From: PGYU01 sp964637845
Lineage (GTDB): Bacteria > Bacteroidota > Ignavibacteria > Kapaibacteriales > UBA2268
Length of the DNA stretch: 64,000 bases
Assembly: GCA_964637845.1 (NCBI GenBank)
Contig: CAZWXI010000005.1
Location: 1 to 64,000, forward strand
Direction of reading: 5' to 3'
The notes under the pieces are model-generated. The model worked only from the letters and a program-made list of their open reading frames with translations. It did no database searches and had not been told where the DNA came from. The translations under genes and the position numbers were made by a program. Below, piece after piece: positions 8,353 to 16,299 of the stretch; positions within the stretch are counted from its first letter, which is position 1; every line of letters starts with the position of its first letter.

Positions 8353-9438
8353 TTACCTCGTTCTTTGACCTGAACCACTACCACTACTTGAACCGGAGCG
8401 TGATGAGCCGCTTGAACCGGAACCACCTGAGCTTGAGTTACCTGAGCTTGAACCTGAACTTGAGCTTCCACTCCTTACAGATCCGGAAGATTGATTTGGC
8501 GATGACGAACGAGAATCATTCGTATGAGTATCACGCATTATGGGTGCTGACTCAACCGGTCTTGCAGATGAACGAGTCGTTGGCGATTCGGTTTCTGTTA
8601 CCGTTCTGGTTCCCCTATTGGTATTACGAGTTGGTTCCGAAGTTGAGGAACGTGAATCGTTTTCGACAATCCTAAAAATGTTCTCGGTTGAAGTACGAGG
8701 CTGTGAATCCGACGTTCTTACGGGTGATGAAGTGACATCAGTTCTATTGTAGCCGCCTTCACTGGTTCTTGTACTCGTACTGCTAACTCTATCAGGAGTA
8801 ATATTTCTATCGGGAGAATCAGAAATAACTGTTCCGGATTGCCCCGAAGGACGAGTTGGAGATTGCGAACTGGCATTGCGTTCATCATAAGTATAAGTGC
8901 CTCTGTTAGCACCAAATGAACGATAGGTATCTCTATGATTAGGTTTGTTTGTTGAATATGCGTAAACGGGCTGGTGATACCAACTTCTATGGTACCAAGG
9001 TGCCCATGGGTCCCAATATCTGCCATAATATGGATGGTAATCATACCAAGGACTATACCATCCACAACCCCAAAATCCCGACGAGGGATGATAATACCAT
9101 CTGCCGTGATGACGAACGGAAACCCATCCGTAATAGCCCGACCACCAAGGCACTATCACAGGTACAAAAACTGTTCTGTTGTAATTATAATCATTACGTC
9201 TTAAATCCTCCGAACGTAAAGCTAGATACTGATAACGAGAGTCATCAGTTTGCTTTACCATTGGATTGGTCCACGTTTGAGATGAAGTTTGAATTTGGGT
9301 ATCGCCGGATGGGCGTGACTCGTTAGCTCTTGGTTTATTACTATAACCAAAATATGAACCCGACCCACCGATAGATGAACATGAAGCAGCGATTAAAGCT
9401 GTCAGAATTACTACCAATATCGTATTATATGTTTTCAT
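8353..9438 (-). CDS. Trp/Tyr/His-rich lipoprotein with Ser/Gly tail
   Basis: 361 aa. It has a lipoprotein signal with lipobox AASC (Cys20). Residues about 90-165 are very rich in Trp, Tyr, His, Pro and Gly (WWSGYYGW, WYYHP, YYGRYWDPW). Residues 180-361 are a low-complexity Ser/Thr/Arg/Gly tail that becomes almost pure Ser/Gly. It is probably anchored in the outer membrane with an unstructured surface-exposed tail. The aromatic block could bind carbohydrate, metal or the cell wall; none of this is shown. It has the clearest Shine-Dalgarno in the window (AAGGAGG, 9445-9451). It is first in an operon with the FadL-like protein. Confidence 0.75.
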   Translation of the reverse strand: MKTYNTILVVILTALIAASCSSIGGSGSYFGYSNKPRANESRPSGDTQIQTSSQTWTNPMVKQTDDSRYQYLALRSEDLRRNDYNYNRTVFVPVIVPWWSGYYGWVSVRHHGRWYYHPSSGFWGCGWYSPWYDYHPYYGRYWDPWAPWYHRSWYHQPVYAYSTNKPNHRDTYRSFGANRGTYTYDERNASSQSPTRPSGQSGTVISDSPDRNITPDRVSSTSTRTSEGGYNRTDVTSSPVRTSDSQPRTSTENIFRIVENDSRSSTSEPTRNTNRGTRTVTETESPTTRSSARPVESAPIMRDTHTNDSRSSSPNQSSGSVRSGSSSSGSSSGNSSSGGSGSSGSSRSGSSSGSGSGQRTR

Positions 9439-9483
9439 TTCATACCTCCTTAGTAATTAACGCAACAATAGCAAATAAGTTTC

Positions 9484-9491
9484 AAAAGTAT
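9484..9491 (-). promoter_or_regulatory. -7 promoter box (TACTTTTG) for the lipoprotein/OMP operon
   Basis: A perfect TAnnTTTG match on the minus strand, 45 nt before the lipoprotein ATG. The resulting leader would contain the AAGGAGG ribosome-binding site. Confidence 0.45.
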
Positions 9492-9529
9492 TTGTAAAAA
9501 ATCTTTTTTTTTATAAAGGAAATTATCTT

Positions 9530-9537
9530 ATTTTTGT
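9530..9537 (+). promoter_or_regulatory. -7 promoter box (TATTTTTG) for tRNA-Leu
   Basis: A perfect TAnnTTTG match ending 10 nt before the tRNA 5' end. A T-rich stretch sits about 20 nt upstream, where a -33 element would be. Confidence 0.5.
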
Positions 9538-9547
9538 AGTTCTATTC

Positions 9548-9631
9548 GCTCGGATGGCGGAATAGGTAGACGCACAGGACTTAAAATCCTGTGGGCATTT
9601 GCCCGTGAGGGTTCAAGTCCCTCTCCGAGTA
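9548..9631 (+). tRNA. tRNA-Leu (anticodon TAA)
   Basis: 84 nt. The acceptor arm GCTCGGA pairs with TCCGAGT, with a G-U first pair. The anticodon stem CAGGA/TCCTG encloses the loop CTTAAAA with anticodon TAA. A long variable arm (GTGGGCATTTGCCCGT) is typical of class II leucine tRNAs. The T-arm GAGGG-TTCAAGT-CCCTC is intact. The 3' CCA is not encoded (the sequence continues ACAC). Confidence 0.95.
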
Positions 9632-9711
9632 CACTAATATAAGATATCATATATGCTCACTCGCATTTTTATTAAGTCTTGTTAATCAGCAGTTGGTATT
9701 AAACAGTTACT

Positions 9712-9817
9712 CGTCATTCTGAGCGTAGCGAAAAATTCAAAAAATCCCTCCCGTCATTCTGAGCGTAGTGGCGAAGGAACAAGTTTTTCATGGTTCCTTC
9801 GCTACGCGCAGAATGAT
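9712..9817. repeat. REP/MITE-like inverted repeat
   Basis: Two direct copies of CGTCATTCTGAGCGTAG (starting at 9712 and 9752) are followed by an inverted copy (GGTTCCTTCGCTACGCGCAG, then AATGA; 9792-9816). The second copy and the inverted copy form an imperfect hairpin. CATTCTGAGCG-type repeats are widespread in Bacteroidota/Chlorobi intergenic DNA. No other copy was seen in this window. Confidence 0.6.
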
Positions 9818-9901
9818 AAAGGCAAAGATTTGTTAAAAAAAATCAGAGCGAACCCTCAAGCTCGACCCATTTAGTTTTACAACGTTTTGCAATTTTCGTA
9901 A

Positions 9902-11155
9902 TTACTGACTTTTTTCGTACCAAATCTGCGAAAGGTGTATAATTGTTTCTACAGATTTTTGGAGATAATCTATCGAAACCCATTCTGTCTTGCTATGGAA
10001 ATTCTGTCCACCAGTATATATATTCGGTGTGGGTAGTCCCATTGCAGTTAGCCGCGATCCGTCGGTACCACCTCGTATAGGGCTCCAATATGGATTTATT
10101 CCTGCTCGCTCACATGCTTCCCAAAGATAATCCAATCCGTCGGGTTGAGATTCGAGCAAATCAAGCATGTTCCTATAATATTCAATAATCTCTAATTCCA
10201 GTTTTATCTTAGGGTGATTAGCTTGTACTTCGGCAATAATATTTTCCATCAAAGTTTTCTGTTCATCGAGTCCCTCAGTCTTGAAATCCCGTAAAAGTAA
10301 GTGCAACTCAGAATGTTCAACAGTTCCGGTGACTTTATGCGGATGGATGTATGGCTGGTATCCTGAAGTTGTCTCAGGAGCCATATCTTTGGGAGTAAAC
10401 GCAATTATATCGGCAATCGCACGAATTGAATTAACCATGATATCCTTAGCGTAGCCGGGGTGAATGTCGCGTCCCTTAGCACGTATGATGCAGGCATTAG
10501 CGGAAAATGTTTCTTTGTTGATTTCTCCGGGGAGTTCTCCGTCTATGGTATAAGCATATTTGCAGTTGAATTTCTCAACATCAAAATAGTTCGCGCCTTT
10601 CCCGATTTCCTCGTCTGGTGTAAATCCGATTCTAATGTCACCATGAATGATATGTGGATTATCAATCAAGTATTTCGCGGCTGTCATAATTGCTGTTATT
10701 CCGGATTTGTCATCTGAGCCCAAAAGCGTCATGCCGTCAGTGGTTACTAACGTATGTCCGATACATTTCTCTAATCCTTTCGATTCCGCAGTAGTTATTA
10801 CAACGCTGTTATCGGCGGGAAGCACGATGTTGCCGCCTTTGTAATTTTCGATGATTTGAGGGTTCACATTAGCTCCCGTTGTATCGGGTGATGTATCGAC
10901 ATGTGCTATAAATCCGATTGCGGGGACTTTTCCGTATGCTGGATTATCAATTGGAATATTTGAGGGTAGTGTCGCATAAACATAACATTTGTCAGTAATC
11001 TCAACATCACTCAACCCATAACCTTTGAGTTCTTCCACTAAGAGATTTGCTAAATCGAATTGCTTCATTGTGCTTGGAGTAGTGTTTGATGTTGGGTCGG
11101 ACTCTGTATCAATTTTTACGTATCTCAATAATCTTTCTAAAATCTCATTTTTCAT
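9902..11155 (-). CDS. pepT: Peptidase T (tripeptide aminopeptidase)
   Basis: 417 aa, the usual length for M20B peptidase T, a cytosolic two-zinc aminopeptidase that removes the N-terminal residue from tripeptides. Metal and catalytic motifs are present in order: IAHVDTSPDT (His, Asp), LGSDDKSG, TPDEEIGKGA (catalytic Glu pair), YTIDGELPGE, and NFHSKTEW near the C-terminus. It appears monocistronic. A weak hairpin with a T8 tract lies downstream on the minus strand. Confidence 0.95.
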   Translation of the reverse strand: MKNEILERLLRYVKIDTESDPTSNTTPSTMKQFDLANLLVEELKGYGLSDVEITDKCYVYATLPSNIPIDNPAYGKVPAIGFIAHVDTSPDTTGANVNPQIIENYKGGNIVLPADNSVVITTAESKGLEKCIGHTLVTTDGMTLLGSDDKSGITAIMTAAKYLIDNPHIIHGDIRIGFTPDEEIGKGANYFDVEKFNCKYAYTIDGELPGEINKETFSANACIIRAKGRDIHPGYAKDIMVNSIRAIADIIAFTPKDMAPETTSGYQPYIHPHKVTGTVEHSELHLLLRDFKTEGLDEQKTLMENIIAEVQANHPKIKLELEIIEYYRNMLDLLESQPDGLDYLWEACERAGINPYWSPIRGGTDGSRLTAMGLPTPNIYTGGQNFHSKTEWVSIDYLQKSVETIIHLSQIWYEKSQ

Positions 11156-11261
11156 AAATATACTTTAAAATTTGTAAAAAAATATTTTACAAAATATCAA
11201 TTTTTCACTGAATGTGCAAGTACACCATGATTTTTGTTGTTGATGACGTTATGAATTTTCA

Positions 11262-12095
11262 TTATAATAAAATCAACAATATAATGCCCCCACCTAAAGC
11301 AATTCTATAGTATATAAACAGAAATGTGCTGTGCTTTTTCAAAAAGTTTATCAGGAAATCAATTGAATAGTAGCCGCTGATAGCCGAGAATAGCGTCGCC
11401 ACAATCAAGTTAATTGTATCATTGGCGTCAATATAAGCGAAAGCCTGATAAACGTTGAGCAATCCACTCGCCAAAATTGCAGGTATAGAAAGCAAAAATG
11501 AGAATCTTGCCGCAGTCTCGCGATTCAATCCAGCGAAAAGTGCCGCGGTAATAGTTGTCCCCGAACGTGACGAACCTGGTATCAAAGCCACACATTGAGC
11601 CAACCCGATGATGATGGTGTCCCAAATCGTAATCTGTTCCATATTTTTAGTTCGTTTAGATACCTTTTCGGCAATAGCTAAAATAATTGCCAAGATAATC
11701 AAACTTCCCGCGATAACATTTAGTTCCTTAGTGAAACTACCCTCGATAAAATCTTTAAACAATAGTCCGATAATTATGATTGGCATAGTACCGATTATGA
11801 TTAACCATCCCATACGTGCATCACGACTTTGTACCTTATATGATTTACGTTGATATATATTTTCGGTTAGGAACGCTCTCGGGATACGATAGATTTCATG
11901 CTTGAAATAAATGAGTACAGCCGTAATAGTTCCCAATTGTATAATGGCTATGAAAGCAGTCCACTTTTCGGGTGAATCGGGGTCAATTAATCCCATTAAA
12001 TGCCCCGCAAGCGTGAGATGAGCAGTACTGCTTATCGGTATAAATTCTGTAAGTCCTTGTATAATTCCTAATAGTATTGCTTCTAATATTGACAT
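11262..12095 (-). CDS. uppP: Undecaprenyl-diphosphatase UppP (BacA)
   Basis: 277 aa integral membrane protein. It recycles undecaprenyl pyrophosphate to the monophosphate carrier used for peptidoglycan and O-antigen synthesis. Both family signatures are present: GLTEFIPISSTAHL near the N-terminus (catalytic Glu/Ser region) and PGSSRSGTTI in the middle, with about eight membrane segments. One residue differs from the common form: Ala for Gly in SSTGH. It stands alone, divergent from the flippase-like gene at 12208. Confidence 0.95.
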   Translation of the reverse strand: MSILEAILLGIIQGLTEFIPISSTAHLTLAGHLMGLIDPDSPEKWTAFIAIIQLGTITAVLIYFKHEIYRIPRAFLTENIYQRKSYKVQSRDARMGWLIIIGTMPIIIIGLLFKDFIEGSFTKELNVIAGSLIILAIILAIAEKVSKRTKNMEQITIWDTIIIGLAQCVALIPGSSRSGTTITAALFAGLNRETAARFSFLLSIPAILASGLLNVYQAFAYIDANDTINLIVATLFSAISGYYSIDFLINFLKKHSTFLFIYYRIALGGGIILLILL

Positions 12096-12193
12096 TTAAA
12101 GTTTTTTTGATTTTGGAAAATTAATATTTGTAAAGTACGGTATAAATTCATATTTTAAAAATTTTGTATTATGCACATTGGCATATTTTATGA

Positions 12194-12201
12194 TTGATTT
12201 G
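12194..12201 (+). promoter_or_regulatory. Near-consensus -7 box (TTGATTTG) 6 nt before the ATG
   Basis: Seven of eight bases match TAnnTTTG. Only ACATAA separates it from the ATG at 12208, so the transcript would be leaderless or nearly so. Confidence 0.35.
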
Positions 12202-12207
12202 ACATAA

Positions 12208-13242
12208 ATGAATGGATTGAACAAGAATTTATTGAAATGGTCGCTTACGTTTATTCTCGTCATCGGCTCAACATACTTAGCGGTTAAGGATATTGACTTC
12301 GGCGAATTAGTGCTTGTGCTAAAAGGAGCAAACTATTTCTGGGCAATAGTACCGATACCTATAATCGTTTTATCACATTTCGTGAGAGCTATTCGTTGGA
12401 AAACTATATTAAAACCCATTCAGGACCCTGGCCCAACGATTAATTTATTCTCGGCAGTAATGGTAGGATATTTTTTCAATGCTATTTTCCCTCGACTGGG
12501 AGAATTAGTGCGCCCTTATGTGTATGCCAAAAGACAAAAGACCTCTGTATCGAGTGCTTTTGCTACAATTATTGTGGAACGGGTCATTGACGTGTTCACA
12601 CTCGGTTTTCTATTCGTTATAGCATTCATCGTTTCGCGACATAAAATCGTAAATATGCTTCCTGGTATTGATTCCGAAAGAATTATTTATTTTTCGATTT
12701 TTATTCTTGTAATCTTAGTATTCGGTTTTTATCCTCCATTTGTTAATGGCGCTTTACGAATATTTGTTAAGCCGCTGTCCGAAAAGTTATTCGAACGGCT
12801 TTCGGATATGTTTATTAAATTTCGTAAGGGCTTTACAATCATCAAAACACCGGGATCATATATAAGACTGACCATAGAATCGCTGCTAATCTGGGCATGT
12901 TACGCTCTGCCGATGTATATTATGTTTTATTGCTTCGATTTTCATACATACATTGACGTTCAATTGGCTGACGCTTTATTCTTGGTTATCGTCTCAGGCA
13001 TTGGAGTGACGATAGCGCCTACTCCAAGTGGTATCGGAGTGATGCACTTTTTGATAATGTATGCCATGATGGGACTATACGGTCTTCGTGAAGAAACCGC
13101 TTTGGCTTATGCCGCAATCAACCATGCTGTGGGTTTGATGGTGCAAATAACCGTAGGCGGCGCATTTCTATTCAGAGAACGTTCAGCGAAGTTGTCACTA
13201 AAGCCAACTATTGACAACGCAGACCTCGAAACTCAGCCTTGA
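12208..13242 (+). CDS. Flippase-like membrane protein (LPG synthase TM domain)
   Basis: 344 aa with about eight membrane helices. It belongs to the family of the N-terminal flippase domain of MprF (lysylphosphatidylglycerol synthase TM region, PF03706; also AglD-like). Conserved features seen are SHFVRAIRWKTIL, GYFFNAIFPRLGELVRPY, VERVIDVFTLG and PTPSGIGVMHF. Members are thought to move lipids or lipid-linked sugars across the membrane; the substrate here is unknown. A paralogue with the same motif order lies at 37369-38370. Its 3' end overlaps the convergent NFACT gene by 10 bp. Confidence 0.85.
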   Translation: MNGLNKNLLKWSLTFILVIGSTYLAVKDIDFGELVLVLKGANYFWAIVPIPIIVLSHFVRAIRWKTILKPIQDPGPTINLFSAVMVGYFFNAIFPRLGELVRPYVYAKRQKTSVSSAFATIIVERVIDVFTLGFLFVIAFIVSRHKIVNMLPGIDSERIIYFSIFILVILVFGFYPPFVNGALRIFVKPLSEKLFERLSDMFIKFRKGFTIIKTPGSYIRLTIESLLIWACYALPMYIMFYCFDFHTYIDVQLADALFLVIVSGIGVTIAPTPSGIGVMHFLIMYAMMGLYGLREETALAYAAINHAVGLMVQITVGGAFLFRERSAKLSLKPTIDNADLETQP

Positions 13243-14846
13243 TTGGGAAGTTTTGGTTCTACAATCAAAACATTTTCCTTTGTAACGACCACTGCTCCCG
13301 GATTAGCCCCTTTCGGCTTGCGAACATATTTTTTGTATGTGTAAATTACGGGTACAAGTTTGGCATTTCTTGCTCCACTATAATATGCCGCTATCTGTGC
13401 AGCTTGTTCAAGGATGTATTTTGGGGGCTTATCGTTTATGTGCATCTTCAAGACCACATGTGAGCCGCTTGTACCTCTTGCGTGCAGCCAAATATCATTT
13501 GGTTTTGCCATTTTCATGGTTAACTCATCATTATTTGCGGCACTTTTACCTACAAATACCACAAAACCCTCTGTTAACTCGAATCGGCGAAATTTTTCAT
13601 CAGGTGTCTTTTTTATGTCAGGCATTTTGGAGCGTAGCAGATGTTTGTAGGTCTCTGTGAATTTTTCTAATAATTTAATGTTGTTGATCTGTTCAAATTC
13701 GGCAATTGCCTGTTTAATTTCTTCAATTTGTGCGACAACTTCGGGAATTCTTTTTTCCCGGATCCTTAGCTCACTCTCGGCAATTCTCATCTTTTTATAG
13801 TAAAATCCAGCATTTTTAGTAAGTTTCAATTTCGGGTCTAACTTAATAACATAAATCTTGCCTTCATCGTCCCGAATTTCGATTGAACTACCATGAGGGA
13901 TGGAGGCAAGCGGATGCGACATCAGCAAATCGCCAATTTTTTTGTATTCCTCGTAGTGCTTAATGACTTTATCGTGGTTCTGGATTTTCCCAAGGTGACT
14001 CGTTTGTCTTTTAAGCATGAAATCCAGACTTTTCCTGATTTCATTCGCTAATGAAGCAAAACTACGTGATTTGAAGTTTTTTGATATAGTGAATCCGATA
14101 GCTTCGCTAAGGGTATCGAATTTTTTGATTAGCTCGAGTGATGACAATTGACTTAGTGACAGCAGAAAATTATCGTCATCATGAAAAACGAGAAATTCGG
14201 GGTCATAAATCAGTTTATCTCGGAACCTGTCGCAATTTTCGTGTAAAATGTCAATTTCGTCCGCAGTTAAATCACCCAAAGATTTATCAGAATTAATTTG
14301 CGACGCTGTCAATATCTCATCGGCATAATAACTCCCAAACAGATAATCTGAACCACTGACAACTTTCTTAACTGGTGTATCGTAGGAAAAATCATTTAAG
14401 GATGGCAAAAAACGAACTTCAAGTGAAAATTTTGTACCCAAAAATTCTTTGCAATTTTTGAAGCAATCAATTATTGTGTCATCATGATTCGTTACGAAAA
14501 CATTGCCATTTTCGCCGCCGAATAATACAATATACACAACTGTATTAATAAACCTTAATCTTATAACTCTCTCTTTTTCAACTACTTCACACGACTGGAA
14601 TAATTCATCGGTCAGTTCATGCAAAAGTGACATGCTGTTTTTGCCTGCTCTTGCAAATTCATTTTTTATATAAACTGAGTCGTTTTTAGCGTCAGTACAG
14701 AATATAATGAATTTAGAAACTTTGCCGTCACTGAATTCCATAACCAAAGAATCTTTTTCTTGTGTCCAGCAATCCTTTACGGCAAATCCTGATAAATTAT
14801 TTATTTCACGACAAAGATGCAATAATGTATAATAATTCCTAATCAT
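13233..14846 (-). CDS. NFACT-family protein (RqcH-like)
   Basis: 537 aa. It has an N-terminal NFACT-N region, a central coiled coil (about 280-390) and a C-terminal NFACT-R/DUF814 domain with DIWLHARGTSGSHVVL, AA--AAYYSGA and RKPKGANPGAV. The family includes RqcH, which binds stalled 50S subunits carrying peptidyl-tRNA and adds C-terminal alanine tails. The Asp-Arg pair needed for tailing in B. subtilis RqcH appears here as Glu92-Arg93 (KERVIRLRF), by my unaided alignment, so tailing activity is not certain. It lies 1 bp after yicC in a minus-strand operon and overlaps the convergent flippase-like gene by 10 bp. Confidence 0.85.
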   Translation of the reverse strand: MIRNYYTLLHLCREINNLSGFAVKDCWTQEKDSLVMEFSDGKVSKFIIFCTDAKNDSVYIKNEFARAGKNSMSLLHELTDELFQSCEVVEKERVIRLRFINTVVYIVLFGGENGNVFVTNHDDTIIDCFKNCKEFLGTKFSLEVRFLPSLNDFSYDTPVKKVVSGSDYLFGSYYADEILTASQINSDKSLGDLTADEIDILHENCDRFRDKLIYDPEFLVFHDDDNFLLSLSQLSSLELIKKFDTLSEAIGFTISKNFKSRSFASLANEIRKSLDFMLKRQTSHLGKIQNHDKVIKHYEEYKKIGDLLMSHPLASIPHGSSIEIRDDEGKIYVIKLDPKLKLTKNAGFYYKKMRIAESELRIREKRIPEVVAQIEEIKQAIAEFEQINNIKLLEKFTETYKHLLRSKMPDIKKTPDEKFRRFELTEGFVVFVGKSAANNDELTMKMAKPNDIWLHARGTSGSHVVLKMHINDKPPKYILEQAAQIAAYYSGARNAKLVPVIYTYKKYVRKPKGANPGAVVVTKENVLIVEPKLPNQG

Positions 14847-14847
14847 C

Positions 14848-15723
14848 TCATTCGATATTTTGTATTTGTTCTCTAATTCTTTCCAATTCCTCTTTTACTA
14901 AGACCACAAGCTGAGAAATATACGCATCTGACGCTTTAGAGCCAATTGTGTTTATTTCACGATTCATTTCTTGAAGCAAGAAATTGAGCTTTCTTCCCGA
15001 TGGCTCGTTGGCTTTTACCGTTTCGTTAAAAAATTTGAAATGTGAATACAAGCGAACACATTCCTCCGAGATATCCAACTTGTCTGCCATAAGTACCATT
15101 TCTGTCTGTAACCTTTGCTCATCGTATTCGTCACTTTCGAACATTTGAGCTATACGTTGTCTTAATCTTTCTCGTTCTACAGGGATTTTTTCAATGCCGA
15201 GCTTTTCAATTTTATTAACATTTTCACTTATTTTTTTCATTCGGTTATTGATGTCGTTTAATATCTGTTTGCCCTCTTTAATTCTCATATTGTCGAGCTT
15301 TTTAAGAGCATCGCTCAACGCTTTTGAGAGAACTTTCATGATTTTCTCTTCCTCAGCATCTTCTTCTCTACCAACGAAAAAGTTCGAGAATGCAAGCAAA
15401 TTGTCGAGTTTAACAGAGTCACGGAATTTGAAGGCTTTTTTTAGTGATTGTAATTGCTCAAAAACGTGTACTGCCGCGTCATTATTAATTATGAACTGGC
15501 TTTGGTTTGCGTCAAGTTCCAATTGAACATTGAGATTAATACTGCCGCGTGTTATGTTTTTTTTGATTATGTCACGTAATTCATTTTCCCTGTGAGTTAT
15601 TGCTCTCGGCAGACGGCAGTTAAGTTCTAGAAATTTACCGTTGAGACTTTTAAGCTCAACCACAATGCCTATGCCATTTTCGTTTAATTCGGATTTACTA
15701 AACCCGGTCATGCTTTTAAACAT
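14848..15723 (-). CDS. yicC: YicC-family endoribonuclease
   Basis: 291 aa, typical length. It begins with the family hallmark MTGFSKSE and ELKSLNGKFLELNCRLP, and ends with the DUF1732 domain (GRKLNFLLQEMNREINTIGSK and KEELERIREQIQN). E. coli YicC is an endoribonuclease acting on small-RNA or mRNA substrates. Residues about 150-200 look coiled-coil. It is followed 1 bp later by the NFACT gene and preceded 3 bp by the hexapeptide protein, so all three are probably cotranscribed. Confidence 0.9.
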   Translation of the reverse strand: MFKSMTGFSKSELNENGIGIVVELKSLNGKFLELNCRLPRAITHRENELRDIIKKNITRGSINLNVQLELDANQSQFIINNDAAVHVFEQLQSLKKAFKFRDSVKLDNLLAFSNFFVGREEDAEEEKIMKVLSKALSDALKKLDNMRIKEGKQILNDINNRMKKISENVNKIEKLGIEKIPVERERLRQRIAQMFESDEYDEQRLQTEMVLMADKLDISEECVRLYSHFKFFNETVKANEPSGRKLNFLLQEMNREINTIGSKASDAYISQLVVLVKEELERIREQIQNIE

Positions 15724-15726
15724 ATT

Positions 15727-16296
15727 TTATTCTTTGTGTTGTTGTTTAATGTTTTCTAAGTATTCTCTACGATATTGATTGACGTAATTTATGTAATTAT
15801 AGGGAGTATTTTTTACTCTTTGCAATTCCTCGGGTTTTAGCTCTCTTATGATTTTACCGGGAACTCCTGCTATCAATGTCATCGGTGGTACGACAAAAGC
15901 TTCACGGACAATAGTTCCCGCGGCTACAAGAGCATATTCGCCGATTTCAGCACCATCAAGAACTCTCGCACCTATGCCGACGAGACAACCTTTCCGTAAA
16001 ATGCACCCGTGAACGGTAACAGAATGAGCAATCGAAACATCATCTTCGAGAATAAGTGGCCACACATTATTCGTCACGTGAAGCATGCTCAAATCCTGAA
16101 TGTTACAATTATTGCCAATGCGTATATAATGCACATCGCCACGGATGACGGTATTATACCATACAGATACGTTTTCACCTAATTCCACATCACCGATGAT
16201 GCGAACTCCTTCGCAAAGGAAGGCTGACTCCGGTATTCTAGGTGCTATTCCGTGATGCGTTATTATGCTTGCGTTTTTTCCACTTTCAAATTTCAT
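15727..16296 (-). CDS. Gamma-carbonic anhydrase-like hexapeptide protein
   Basis: 189 aa left-handed beta-helix protein of the YrdA/PaaY/gamma-carbonic anhydrase group. Repeats such as IIGDVELGENVSVWYNTVIRGDV are seen. The three zinc-binding histidines are in place (His73, His91, His96). The C-terminal helix starts at GKIIREL. Carbonic anhydrase activity is possible but many members are inactive or act as acyltransferase relatives. It is cytosolic. It sits between the lipoprotein gene at 16300 (3 bp) and yicC (3 bp). Confidence 0.88.
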   Translation of the reverse strand: MKFESGKNASIITHHGIAPRIPESAFLCEGVRIIGDVELGENVSVWYNTVIRGDVHYIRIGNNCNIQDLSMLHVTNNVWPLILEDDVSIAHSVTVHGCILRKGCLVGIGARVLDGAEIGEYALVAAGTIVREAFVVPPMTLIAGVPGKIIRELKPEELQRVKNTPYNYINYVNQYRREYLENIKQQHKE

Positions 16297-16299
16297 AGA

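Noticed and set aside
8718..9065. Overlapping 115-codon frame within the lipoprotein gene
   Set aside because: It is a by-product of the biased composition of the Trp/Tyr/His and Ser/Gly-rich lipoprotein. It has no ribosome-binding site and no recognisable domain.
9835..9863. Terminator for pepT on the minus strand
   Set aside because: There is a T8 tract, but the preceding GAGC/GCTC stem is only 4 bp with a long loop.
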